Below are positions 45,638 to 54,511 of a stretch of DNA of 64,000 nucleotides, in pieces. Origin of the DNA: Idiomarina xiamenensis 10-D-4. Lineage in GTDB: Bacteria > Pseudomonadota > Gammaproteobacteria > Enterobacterales > Alteromonadaceae. The notes beneath the pieces were generated by a model. The model was given only the letters and a program-made list of their open reading frames with translations. It had not been told where the DNA came from and searched no databases. The DNA is taken from assembly GCF_000299895.1 (NCBI RefSeq), contig NZ_AMRG01000004.1, positions 156,583 to 220,582 on the forward strand, written 5' to 3'. Position 1 is the first letter of the stretch; each line of letters begins with the position of its first letter. A program made the position numbers and the translations under genes.

Positions 45638-47590
45638 ATGATGACAAGCAAACGACTTTGGCAGCCATCCGCAGAGCAGATTGCACAAGCACGGATGACC
45701 GATTTTTTGCAGCATGTTAATCGTCAGTTTGAACTGGGATTAGCCAACTATGATGACTTACAGCACTGGTCGGTGTCCCATAGCGAGCTCTTTTGGCGCG
45801 AAATTTGGCAGTATTTTGATGTCATTGGCGAGGCTGGCGAGCAAGTTGTCAGCGACATCGATAAACTCCCTGGCGCACGCTGGTTTCCTGCGGCTCGTTT
45901 AAACTTTGCCGAGAACTTATTACGCCACGACGATAATCACATCGCGCTAATTTTCCGTGGTGAGAACGGTGACCGTCAGCAGCTCAGCTATGCCGAACTA
46001 CGGCAGCAGGTAGCCGCCTTGGCGACCACCATGCGGGCAGCGGGTGTGGGTGCCGGTGACCGTATTGCCGGGATGTTGCCAAACTGCATTGAAACCATCG
46101 TCGCGATGCTGGCAACAACCAGCCTTGGCGCCATTTGGTCGTCCTGCTCGCCGGATTTTGGTGTGCAAGGTGTACTTGACCGCTTTGGTCAAATTGAACC
46201 CAAGCTGTTATTTAGCGTTGATGGTTATTTTTATAACGGTAAACGCATCGATATCGGTGACAAGCTGGATCAGATCGAAGCACAAATTAATAGCTTGGAA
46301 CACACCATACTGATTAATTTTAGCGGTAAACTGGACCCCAGTAGCTGTGATGGCACGCGCCGCAGTCAATGGCAAGATTACCTGTCCAGCAATCCTGATC
46401 CGCTCAGTTTTACCCGTGTCGGCTTTAATGATCCGCTCTACATCATGTACTCATCGGGCACCACCGGTGTCCCTAAATGTATTGTACATGGCGTGGGTGG
46501 CACCCTGCTGCAGCATTTGAAAGAACATGGTCTACATACCAATTTAGGTCGTCAAGATACGTTGTTCTATTTCACCACTTGTGGCTGGATGATGTGGAAC
46601 TGGTTAGTATCAGGCCTGGCCGTCGGCGCTACGCTGGTGTTGTTTGATGGTTCACCGTTCGCACCTAAGCCAGAAGTATTATGGGATATTGCCGACCAGG
46701 AAGGCATTAGCGTGTTCGGCACCAGCGCCAAATATCTAGCGGCACTGGAAAAAGCGGATGTTAAACCAAAGCAATCTCACCAACTAAGCCAGTTACGTAG
46801 CATTTTAACCACTGGCTCGGTACTGGCGCCGGAGAGTTTTGATTACGTCTATCGTGATATTAAGAGCGATGTCTGCTTATCGTCGATTTCTGGCGGCACC
46901 GACATTGTTTCGTGCTTTGCGCTTGGCTGTCCAATTTTACCGGTTTACCGTGGCGAGCTGCAATGCCGTGGTTTAGGCCTTGATGTAGCGGTATTTAACG
47001 ATGCCGGTGAGGCGGTATACGGCGAAAAAGGTGAGCTAGTATGCCGTAATTCGTTTCCTTGCATGCCCATAGGCTTCTGGAACGATGACGACGGTCAGCG
47101 TTACTTTAACGCCTATTTTAAGCGCTTTGAAAATACTTGGGCGCATGGCGATTATGCCGAAATCACCGAACACCAAGGTGTGATCATTTATGGTCGCTCA
47201 GACGCGGTACTGAACCCCGGTGGAGTGCGTATCGGCACCGCCGAGATTTATCGTCAAGTCGAAAAAATCGACGCCGTATTAGAAAGTATTGCGGTTGGTC
47301 AACAATGGCAGGATGACGAGCGTGTGGTGCTGTTTGTGCGTTTACGTGACGGTATCACTCTGGACGATGAATTACGTAGCGACATCAAAAAAGTGATTCG
47401 CGCCAACGCCACCCCACGGCATGTGCCGGCAGTGATTGCGCAGGTGCACGATATTCCGCGTACCATTAGCGGCAAAATCGTCGAACTTGCGGTGCGCCAA
47501 GTGATTCACGGTGAAGCCGTTAAAAACACCGACGCCTTGGCAAATCCAGAAGCCTTATCCGAATTTGCCGATAGAGCCGAGTTGCGCTAA
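45638..47590 (+). CDS. acetoacetyl-CoA synthetase
   Basis: 650 residues, ANL adenylating enzyme. AMP-binding loop YSSGTTGVPKCIVHG, SGGTDIVSCFALGCP near 425, YGRSDAVLNPGGVRIGTAEI and the C-terminal catalytic Lys in RTISGKIVELAVRQ. Activates the acetoacetate made by LiuE so thiolase can cleave it. This replaces the CoA transferase used in some other liu operons. Five bases after liuE; a hairpin follows. Confidence 0.94.
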   Translation: MMTSKRLWQPSAEQIAQARMTDFLQHVNRQFELGLANYDDLQHWSVSHSELFWREIWQYFDVIGEAGEQVVSDIDKLPGARWFPAARLNFAENLLRHDDNHIALIFRGENGDRQQLSYAELRQQVAALATTMRAAGVGAGDRIAGMLPNCIETIVAMLATTSLGAIWSSCSPDFGVQGVLDRFGQIEPKLLFSVDGYFYNGKRIDIGDKLDQIEAQINSLEHTILINFSGKLDPSSCDGTRRSQWQDYLSSNPDPLSFTRVGFNDPLYIMYSSGTTGVPKCIVHGVGGTLLQHLKEHGLHTNLGRQDTLFYFTTCGWMMWNWLVSGLAVGATLVLFDGSPFAPKPEVLWDIADQEGISVFGTSAKYLAALEKADVKPKQSHQLSQLRSILTTGSVLAPESFDYVYRDIKSDVCLSSISGGTDIVSCFALGCPILPVYRGELQCRGLGLDVAVFNDAGEAVYGEKGELVCRNSFPCMPIGFWNDDDGQRYFNAYFKRFENTWAHGDYAEITEHQGVIIYGRSDAVLNPGGVRIGTAEIYRQVEKIDAVLESIAVGQQWQDDERVVLFVRLRDGITLDDELRSDIKKVIRANATPRHVPAVIAQVHDIPRTISGKIVELAVRQVIHGEAVKNTDALANPEALSEFADRAELR

Positions 47591-47598
47591 TGATAATC

Positions 47599-47634
47599 GG
47601 CCTATGACACTTGTGTTATCAGGCCGTTTGTCTC
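47599..47634 (+). terminator. hairpin terminator after the liu operon
   Basis: About 12-bp stem (GGCCT...AGGCC with inner ATGACAC/GTGTTAT including one wobble and a bulged C), loop TT, followed by the weak tract GTTTGTCTCTTG. Lies nine bases after the last gene. Confidence 0.5.
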
Positions 47635-47713
47635 TTGCGCCTAAGCCTTGAATCGGTAATGATGGAGCGGTCAATCAACATAACAATAATAATCAAGCGC
47701 CCACACCAGACTC

Positions 47714-49936
47714 ATGATGAAGTATTTTAATCATTCTAAACAGGCCGTCATCGCTATGGTTGCTGGCGTTATTTTGACGCTGGCGTTGTTTTTCTATTTA
47801 CAACACGAAGAAACCAAACAAGTTAAGCAGTATTTGGGCGCCGAAGCGCAGAGTATTAAACGAAAAATTCGCCAGGACTTAATTTCACACTTGTTCATGG
47901 TCGAGTGGATCGGTCGCGATTGGGCCAATAGTGAGCGCGATATGCAACAACGCTGGCGCGACGAAGCGCTGGCGATTTCCTTGTATTTTAAAAGTGTACG
48001 TACGCTGGCTTGGCTGGATAGCGACTTAACCATTTTGCAAGTGCACCCCGAGCAAGGCAACTATCAATTACTCGGGCAGCAGTTTGCTGACTCACCTTTA
48101 CTCAATCGTTTACCCCTCTCGTTAAATAATCAACACGCCATGATCGGTGATGCCGGAAACCTAGGCTCGCAAAATACCGACTTAGCCATGCTGATGCGCA
48201 TTCCGCAAGGCGATAAACACTACTTTCTGGCCGTGGTAATTAGCTTACAAGATTTGTTTAACCATATTGTCCGCACCAATATCAGCGAAGGCTATCAACT
48301 ACGAATTACTCAGCAACAGCGTTTGATTTATCAATTTCAAGGCGATACCGACTTGCTCGACAGCCACGGCGTCAATGTTGATGTGCAGGCGTTAACCAAT
48401 AACTGGCAACTGACCTTGTGGCCGACTCAGCGCAAACTCAGCAGCATGACTGGCCACACGCCGATTGTCATGTTAGTCGTGGGATTTTTTACTACCTTGC
48501 TGATAGCGTTTGTATTATCGGTATTGACCGGTAGTCGCAAACGAGCGCAAGAACTGGCCGATACTAACTTAGATTTGTATGCCGAAATTGAAGAACGGGA
48601 ACGAGTCGAAAAGCAAATGGCCTATTTGGCCGAACATGATTGGTTGACCCACTTAGCTAACCGCAATGCGCTATTACGCTTTTTGGAAGAACACATCGAG
48701 TTATCACAACAACAGAGTACCCGCTTGGCGGTGCTATTTATCGACCTCGATCGCTTTAAAGAGGTCAATGATGCGCTAGGCCATACCGTTGGTGATGAGC
48801 TGCTAAAACGTGTTGCCCGACGCTTACAGAAAATCATTCCGAAACAGGCTTATTTGGCTCGTACGGGTGGTGATGAGTTCGTTATTGCAGTACCGGATAT
48901 TATCCATCAAGAAGATGTTATCGATATTACCAATCAATTATTGGTAGCGTTAGATACACACTTTTACGTCGACGATTATGAACTATTTATTAGCGCTTCT
49001 ATCGGTATCGCTTTTGCAGAAGATGCCGATTACAGCGCAGAAAACCTGATTCGTAATGCCGATACGTCGCTGTATCAAGCGAAAGAAAATGGCCGTAATA
49101 CCTATCACCTTTATAATAAGTCGCTACACCGTGATTTGACCGATAAGCTTGAATTAATGAAACGCTTACGCCACGCGGTTGACGAAGAAAAACTGGAAGT
49201 TTATTACCAACCCAAAGTAGAACTGACTAGCCGCCGTATTGTTGGCTTAGAGGCATTGGTGCGTTGGATTGAAGACGATGGTCAGGTTATCGGTCCGGAC
49301 CGTTTTATTCCGATTGCCGAGGATACCGGCTTAATCATCCCTATTTCTAACTTTGTCATGCGACGCGCCTGCGAGCAGCTAAAGTTATGGCATGATTTGG
49401 GTTACGACGAGTTATCCATGGCCATCAATATTTCAGGTAAACAGTTGCACTCGCCGGACCTGATGGAGCGTGTTTTAGAAAGCATACACCACGCGCAAAT
49501 ACCGGCTAAAAAACTCGAGCTAGAACTAACAGAACAAGTTTTTATTGAAAATATTCAGTCGCATACCAATTTTATGCATAGCATCCGCGAGCATGGCATT
49601 GCACTAGCTATCGATGATTTTGGTGTCGGTTATTCATCATTGGCTTATTTGAAAAACTTCCCCGTGTCGTCGTTAAAAATAGACCGGTCGTTTGTACAAG
49701 ACCTGCCCCATGACAATGACGATGCTACTATTACTCAAACGATTATTAATCTGGCGAAAAACTTAGATCTGGATGTGGTTGCCGAGGGCGTTGAAACCGA
49801 AGCGCAAGTCGACTTTTTATTAGCTCGTGACTGCGTAATTGGCCAAGGCTACTTATTTAGTAAGCCCATACCCGCCCAACAAATGACACGTTTGTTACAA
49901 CAATATCAAGGTCTGATCCCTATCGAAATCGCCTGA
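47714..49936 (+). CDS. membrane GGDEF-EAL cyclic di-GMP signalling protein
   Basis: 740 residues: first membrane span about 11-29, periplasmic sensor (about 35-245, unidentified), second span about 250-275, GGDEF domain (about 300-465) with intact GGDEF near 384 but no RxxD I-site, then EAL domain (about 480-735). The EAL residues appear complete: EALVRW, MAINISGKQL, LELTEQ, AIDDFGVGYSSLAYL, SLKIDRSF, VVAEGVET. Phosphodiesterase activity is therefore likely; cyclase activity is possible. It ends 15 bases before etf-QO. Confidence 0.93.
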   Translation: MMKYFNHSKQAVIAMVAGVILTLALFFYLQHEETKQVKQYLGAEAQSIKRKIRQDLISHLFMVEWIGRDWANSERDMQQRWRDEALAISLYFKSVRTLAWLDSDLTILQVHPEQGNYQLLGQQFADSPLLNRLPLSLNNQHAMIGDAGNLGSQNTDLAMLMRIPQGDKHYFLAVVISLQDLFNHIVRTNISEGYQLRITQQQRLIYQFQGDTDLLDSHGVNVDVQALTNNWQLTLWPTQRKLSSMTGHTPIVMLVVGFFTTLLIAFVLSVLTGSRKRAQELADTNLDLYAEIEERERVEKQMAYLAEHDWLTHLANRNALLRFLEEHIELSQQQSTRLAVLFIDLDRFKEVNDALGHTVGDELLKRVARRLQKIIPKQAYLARTGGDEFVIAVPDIIHQEDVIDITNQLLVALDTHFYVDDYELFISASIGIAFAEDADYSAENLIRNADTSLYQAKENGRNTYHLYNKSLHRDLTDKLELMKRLRHAVDEEKLEVYYQPKVELTSRRIVGLEALVRWIEDDGQVIGPDRFIPIAEDTGLIIPISNFVMRRACEQLKLWHDLGYDELSMAINISGKQLHSPDLMERVLESIHHAQIPAKKLELELTEQVFIENIQSHTNFMHSIREHGIALAIDDFGVGYSSLAYLKNFPVSSLKIDRSFVQDLPHDNDDATITQTIINLAKNLDLDVVAEGVETEAQVDFLLARDCVIGQGYLFSKPIPAQQMTRLLQQYQGLIPIEIA

Positions 49937-49951
49937 TAGCAGGAGGGTCGT

Positions 49952-51634
49952 ATGCAACAGGAAAGTATGGAACAGCAGCAAGCTGTCGAGCGCGAGAGCA
50001 TGGATTTTGACGTGGTCATCGTCGGAGCCGGTCCAGCCGGTTTAGCCACCGCTTGTCGGCTCGGTCAATTAGCTCAAGAGCAGCAGCAAGAATTGATGAT
50101 TTGTGTGGTTGAAAAAGGCGCCGAAGTGGGCGCTCATATTCTGTCTGGCGCAGTATTTGAGCCACGCGCTCTGAATGAACTGTTTCCTGACTGGCAAGAA
50201 CGCGGCGCGCCATTAAAAACCGCGGTCACCGAAGATGAAATTTTATTGTTGAAAGATGCTAACAAGGCCACCCGCTTACCCGCCTTTGCGGTACCGAAAA
50301 CATTTCACAATGACGGCAATTATATTGCCAGCATGGGTAACCTGTGTCGCTGGCTCGCCGAGCAAGCGGAGCAGCTTGGTGTTGAAATCTTTCCCGGCTT
50401 TGCCGCTGCCGAACTGATTAAAAATGAGGCGGGTGAGGTCGCTGGTATTATCACCGGTGACATGGGTGTCGCTGCGGATGGGCAGCATAAAGACGGCTAT
50501 ATGCCGGGCATGGAGTTACGTGCTAAATACACGATTTTTGCCGAAGGCTGTCGCGGCCATTTAGGTAAGCAATTAATAAACGACTATCAGTTGGCTGACG
50601 ACGCTTCGCCACAGCATTACGCCTTAGGCTTTAAAGAGATATGGGATGTACCCGCTGAAGTTCATCAGCCCGGTAAGGTAGTACACACTGCGGGTTGGCC
50701 GTTAGACGAGAACGCTAGCGGTGGAGGTTATCTATATCATGCCGAGGATGGCCAAGTGTTCGTCGGATTAATTGTCGACCTTAACTACGCTAATCCTTAC
50801 TTAAATCCATTCGCCGAATTTCAGCGCTTTAAAACTCACCCGAGCATTAAAGCCGTGCTGCAAGGCGGTAAACGTGTGAGCTATGGCGCTCGCGCTATCG
50901 CTAAAGGTGGCTTGCATTCGTTGCCGAAAATGAGCTTTCCTGGCGGACTATTAGTGGGTTGTAATGCAGGTACACTGAATTTTGCCAAAATTAAAGGCAA
51001 CCACACCGCAATGAAGTCAGGTATGTTAGCGGCAGAAAGCGTTTTTTCTGCGTTAAATAACGCTGAAACGGCACCTGTTGAATTAACCGATTTCGATAAA
51101 TCCATGAAAAACTCATGGGTATTTGACGAATTATATCGCTCAAGAAACTTTGGTCCCGCAATTCATAAATTTGGTACTTTCTGGGGTGGTGTTTATAACA
51201 CTATTGATCAAAACTTCTTTGCCGGAAAGCTACCTTTTACATTTAAAGATGAGAAACCCGATTTTGCCTGTACCGAAACGGTTAATGCGCATAAAACCAT
51301 TGATTATCCTAAGCCCGATAATCAAATTACTTTTGATCGATTATCGTCGGTTTACTTGTCTAATACCAATCATGCCGAAGACCAGCCCTGTCATTTACGT
51401 CTGAGCGACCCCAGTATTCCGATCGAAGTCAATCTGCCCACATACGCGGAGCCAGCGCAGCGCTATTGTCCAGCGGGTGTTTATGAAGTCGTCGAAGAAG
51501 CGGGTCAACAACGTTTCCAGATCAATGCGCAGAACTGCATTCATTGCAAAACTTGTGATATCAAAGATCCGAGTCAAAACATTACTTGGGTAACCCCAGA
51601 AGGTGGCGGTGGTCCAACCTATCCGAATATGTAA
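49952..51634 (+). CDS. electron transfer flavoprotein-ubiquinone oxidoreductase
   Basis: Inner-membrane-associated FAD/4Fe-4S enzyme passing electrons from reduced ETF to ubiquinone. 560 residues: N-terminal FAD motif VVIVGAGPAGLATACRLGQL, GCNAGTLNFAKIKGNHTAMK, and a C-terminal ferredoxin-like cluster with Cys in RYCPAGVYEVV and NCIHCKTCDIKDPSQNITW. GCAGGAGGG lies upstream of the ATG. It serves LiuA and the isobutyryl-CoA dehydrogenase of this window; etfAB are not here. AT-rich codons appear in the last third. Confidence 0.96.
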   Translation: MQQESMEQQQAVERESMDFDVVIVGAGPAGLATACRLGQLAQEQQQELMICVVEKGAEVGAHILSGAVFEPRALNELFPDWQERGAPLKTAVTEDEILLLKDANKATRLPAFAVPKTFHNDGNYIASMGNLCRWLAEQAEQLGVEIFPGFAAAELIKNEAGEVAGIITGDMGVAADGQHKDGYMPGMELRAKYTIFAEGCRGHLGKQLINDYQLADDASPQHYALGFKEIWDVPAEVHQPGKVVHTAGWPLDENASGGGYLYHAEDGQVFVGLIVDLNYANPYLNPFAEFQRFKTHPSIKAVLQGGKRVSYGARAIAKGGLHSLPKMSFPGGLLVGCNAGTLNFAKIKGNHTAMKSGMLAAESVFSALNNAETAPVELTDFDKSMKNSWVFDELYRSRNFGPAIHKFGTFWGGVYNTIDQNFFAGKLPFTFKDEKPDFACTETVNAHKTIDYPKPDNQITFDRLSSVYLSNTNHAEDQPCHLRLSDPSIPIEVNLPTYAEPAQRYCPAGVYEVVEEAGQQRFQINAQNCIHCKTCDIKDPSQNITWVTPEGGGGPTYPNM

Positions 51635-51658
51635 TTAGATATATTCGAATGAAAACTT

Positions 51659-51684
51659 AAAGGCGCTAATTTGCGCCTTTTTTA
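51659..51684 (+). terminator. terminator after ETF-QO
   Basis: 8-bp stem AAAGGCGC/GCGCCTTT, 6-base loop, continuing into TTT. Confidence 0.9.
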
Positions 51685-51745
51685 TTAAGAAAGTGTAAAT
51701 GGTCGATATTTTTCTAATTTATTAATTGCTTTTAATAATCTTAAT

Positions 51746-51774
51746 TTGTTAAATCTAAATTCTCGGGATACACT
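51746..51774 (+). promoter_or_regulatory. sigma-70 promoter for hns
   Basis: -35 TTGTTA (51746-51751), 17-base spacer, -10 TACACT (51769-51774) in an AT-rich leader, 40 bases before the ATG. The AT-rich, T/A-tract character is also what H-NS binds, so autoregulation is plausible. Confidence 0.6.
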
Positions 51775-51814
51775 ATCTGGGCTAAAAACAAGTTGAGAAG
51801 GCTAAAGGTGAGTT

Positions 51815-52225
51815 ATGAGTGAATTTATTAATATTTTAACCCATGGTCGCCGTTTAAAAGCGGCTACAAAAAACTTATCAGTTTCTGAATTAGAAGAAGT
51901 CCAGCAGAAACTTGAGAAAGTCATTTCTGATCGTCGTGAAGAAGCTGAAGTTCAGCGTCGCGAGGAACAAGAAAAAGCTCAAAAAATTGAAGAATTCAAA
52001 AAAGCGATGGCCGATGCCGGGATTGATGTTTCCGATATCATTGAAAAAGAAATCGGCGGCGATGCCATTAAGAAGCCCCGTAAAAAGCGTGCGCCTAAGC
52101 CACCTAAATACGCTATCGTAGAGAACGGTGAACGTATTACTTGGACCGGTCAAGGTCGTATGCCTAACGCATTGAAGCATGCACTTGAGAAAGGCAACAA
52201 GCTGGAAGACTATCTGATCAAGTAA
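51815..52225 (+). CDS. hns: H-NS family nucleoid protein
   Basis: 136 residues: N-terminal oligomerisation coiled coil (about 1-70, LEEVQQKLEKVISDRREEAE), a basic linker (KKPRKKRAPKPPKYA) and a C-terminal DNA-binding domain with TWTGQGRMPNALK, containing the Q-G-R minor-groove hook. Silences AT-rich, often horizontally acquired DNA. Single gene with its own promoter and terminator. No obvious foreign island lies in this window. Confidence 0.93.
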   Translation: MSEFINILTHGRRLKAATKNLSVSELEEVQQKLEKVISDRREEAEVQRREEQEKAQKIEEFKKAMADAGIDVSDIIEKEIGGDAIKKPRKKRAPKPPKYAIVENGERITWTGQGRMPNALKHALEKGNKLEDYLIK

Positions 52226-52279
52226 AGCCATGCGCAGGTCAGGTAACTGCCTGTAACTGTCAGTACTAGCTTGCTAATG

Positions 52280-52309
52280 GGCCAATCGTTAAGCGGTTGG
52301 CCTTTTTTT
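52280..52309 (+). terminator. terminator after hns
   Basis: GGCCAA/TTGGCC stem (extended by C-G pairs inside) with a short loop, followed by seven T. Confidence 0.9.
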
Positions 52310-52408
52310 CACGGCGCGTTATAAGCGTGTAGCGTTAAGTCACTTGATTGCAACGACATCCTTGATTAGTCTAGCTGCTATCATCTTCAATCATCAGGGC
52401 CTATCGCC

Positions 52409-52801
52409 GTGCGATTTCTGTCTATTGCGAGCACTACCCTAGCGTTATCCGCGTTATTGACGTTAGCGGGTTGTAGCAGTTACCAATTTGAAAGCAATGC
52501 TGACCCAGAAAACTTTAAGCGTTATTTTGGTGAGCGCAATATCGACGTTTATATGAATGATGAAACGCCCGATCGCGCCTTTAAACTATTAAGTATTGTC
52601 ACCGGTGAATCTTGCCAGGCAGCAAAAAACCAACCTCCAGCAAATGCCAGCGATGCCAAACAAGCATTACGTAGTGAAGCCTATCGCTTTAAAGCCGATG
52701 CCGTGGTCTATACGCAATGCTTCGATTTAAGTAGCCGTAGCGATAATTATTGTTACAGCAAAATGGCGTGTTTTGGTCAAGCCGTAGGATGGCAAAACTA
52801 A
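52409..52801 (+). CDS. rcsF: RcsF-like outer-membrane stress-sensing lipoprotein
   Basis: 130 residues, GTG start. Lipoprotein signal with lipobox LAGC (Cys22). The C-terminal domain resembles RcsF: LLSIVTGESCQAAKNQPPAN, the middle FKADAVVYTQC, and CYSKMACFGQAVGW. Cysteines 69, 104, 115 and 121 show the same 69-to-104 and 115-to-121 spacings as E. coli RcsF (C74-C109, C118-C124), so the two crossed disulfides are probably kept. No rcsBCD lies here, so signalling through Rcs is unproven. Confidence 0.85.
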   Translation: MRFLSIASTTLALSALLTLAGCSSYQFESNADPENFKRYFGERNIDVYMNDETPDRAFKLLSIVTGESCQAAKNQPPANASDAKQALRSEAYRFKADAVVYTQCFDLSSRSDNYCYSKMACFGQAVGWQN

Positions 52802-52809
52802 CTCGACAT

Positions 52810-52836
52810 AAAAATGGCGCCTATAAGCGGCGCCAT
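52810..52836 (-). terminator. terminator for the DUF4097-like gene (also hairpin for rcsF)
   Basis: 8-bp stem ATGGCGCC/GGCGCCAT with a 7-base loop. On the minus strand it runs into TTTTT; on the plus strand it follows rcsF without a T tract. Confidence 0.75.
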
Positions 52837-52859
52837 CGATTTAGGGAGCATGGTATTTG

Positions 52860-53507
52860 TTAGCGTTTGTCGATGGTAACAATCACCTCACCAACGCCTG
52901 AAGAAGCTTTTACGCGATGTTTACCCTGCCCCTCGCTACGACTCTCCGATGACACCATCGCACGCTCACTGGACATTTTATCGACACCTTTGATTTGCGT
53001 ATCGCCTACACCGCTATCCAACATAATACGTTCATAGTCGTCACCCAATAAGCGCACGTCAATTTGGCCAACGCCGACTTCCATATCAATATCGGTCATC
53101 TTAATATCACCGTTTATGGCACCCACACCCAGCTCAGCTTTCAAGCGGCTCAAACGCGGCATACTGATGACCCAGGTTAGCTCTAAATCGTCGTCGTTCT
53201 CGGTACTGATATCAATGCGATTGCCCTGTTGTTCGACAACCAATTCAAGCGCCTCAACATCACCGTCGTTCCAACCAAACCAATTGCCATCACTCTGTTC
53301 GGCAGTTAGCTGGATATCGACACTGTCGTCATCATGATAGACAAAGGTCACTTCGCCAACGCTGCCGTCAAATATCATCTCACCGCCAGCGCTAAACTCG
53401 TACTGTGCGGAAATTTCCCGTTGCTCATTATCCTTGGCTACTGCTGCCGAAACCAAAGTTACCGAACCAATCACCATTAACGCTGCAGACCATACCCATT
53501 TTTTCAT
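52860..53507 (-). CDS. periplasmic DUF4097-like beta-repeat protein
   Basis: 215 residues. Signal peptide MKKWVWSAALMVIGSVTLVS with cleavage near AVAKD. The mature part shows repeated short strands with G-V-G turns (GSVGEVTF, LGVGAINGDIK, VGVGQIDVRL, SGVGDTQIKG, SGVGEVIV), the pattern of the DUF4097/putative adhesin beta-helix. Function unknown. Start ATG at 53507 has GGAG upstream; an extended -10 (TGCTATACA) lies about 60 bases before it. Confidence 0.7.
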   Translation of the reverse strand: MKKWVWSAALMVIGSVTLVSAAVAKDNEQREISAQYEFSAGGEMIFDGSVGEVTFVYHDDDSVDIQLTAEQSDGNWFGWNDGDVEALELVVEQQGNRIDISTENDDDLELTWVISMPRLSRLKAELGVGAINGDIKMTDIDMEVGVGQIDVRLLGDDYERIMLDSGVGDTQIKGVDKMSSERAMVSSESRSEGQGKHRVKASSGVGEVIVTIDKR

Positions 53508-53728
53508 TGTTATTTTCTCCATGTGCTTCAATCTCTTTACTGATTAAGACGCTGTTGTATAGCAAAAGGTTGAGCAACGCTTATGCCAATTATTTTTTAT
53601 TATTTAAAATCATTGAGTTACAGGTTTATAGCGTGAATTTAACGAGAGCTTACGGTGTTATTCATTGGTCAATACGCGCATAATGTGGTGAAATTCGCAC
53701 ACCTGTTAGCGAATCAGATATCGCCGTT

Positions 53729-54442
53729 ATGCCCTTGCAGCTAGAAGCCATTGCACATATACGTTCGCCCTACCCCGAAAAATTCTCGGTACCGCGGCAG
53801 CCCGGGCTGGTCGAGTCGGCGATCAGCGAGGTGGTGTTTAGCGACGCCATGCAACACATGGATGCTGTGCGAGGCATCGAGCAGTTCTCTCATTTGTGGC
53901 TAATTTTTGCCTTCCACCAAACCGCGGCACAAGGCTGGAAACCTCTGATCAGGCCACCACGCTTAGGCGGTAACCAAAAAATCGGCGTCTTTGCGAGTCG
54001 CTCGACCTTTCGCCCTAACCCGCTGGGCTTATCGGTGGTGAAGTTAATCAGCGTGTTACAACGTCCGTTGCGGCTGCAAGTCAGCGGCGCCGATTTAGTC
54101 GATGGTACGCCGATATACGACATCAAACCCTACATCGGTTACGCCGATGCCATTAGCGATAGCCAAAGTGGTTATGCTGAACACGCGCCAGCACCACTAA
54201 CCGTGCGTTTTAGCGCTGTAGCCGAACAGCAATTACAGCAGCATCAGCAAACTTATGCTGATTTACGGCAATTGATACAACAAGTGTTAGGGCAAGATCC
54301 GCGCCCGGCTTATCAACGTCGCCAAGCGCCCGGCGAGCGCCAATATGGCACCGCTTTATATGATCTAAATATTCGCTGGCAAGTCGATAGCAACGGCGTC
54401 TTAGTCAGCGAAATTCAAGAGAATCGCGACAAACACTTTTGA
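53729..54442 (+). CDS. trmO: tRNA (N6-threonylcarbamoyladenosine(37)-N6)-methyltransferase TrmO
   Basis: SAM-dependent methylation of t6A37 in tRNA-Thr. 237 residues, as in E. coli TsaA/TrmO: AIAHIRSPYPEKFSVPRQPG, then FASRSTFRPNPLGLSVVKL (active-site motif) and DLVDGTPIYDIKPYIGYAD, with a C-terminal domain from about 165. Lies 69 bases before proS, a common neighbour. Confidence 0.95.
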   Translation: MPLQLEAIAHIRSPYPEKFSVPRQPGLVESAISEVVFSDAMQHMDAVRGIEQFSHLWLIFAFHQTAAQGWKPLIRPPRLGGNQKIGVFASRSTFRPNPLGLSVVKLISVLQRPLRLQVSGADLVDGTPIYDIKPYIGYADAISDSQSGYAEHAPAPLTVRFSAVAEQQLQQHQQTYADLRQLIQQVLGQDPRPAYQRRQAPGERQYGTALYDLNIRWQVDSNGVLVSEIQENRDKHF

Positions 54443-54511
54443 GTCGACGCCGACGCTGATAGAATCCAGCCTTTATTTAACTGTTTACTGTCCAGCGAGA
54501 GACTTGAAGCC

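Noticed and set aside
51890..52231. 113-codon open frame opposite hns
   Set aside because: It is the complement of a coiled-coil, Lys/Glu-rich gene, giving a Phe/Leu-rich translation with no start site; hns is clear on the other strand.
53405..53683. 92-codon plus-strand frame overlapping the start of the DUF4097-like gene
   Set aside because: Most of it is antisense to the signal-peptide region of a credible gene and it has no ribosome binding site.
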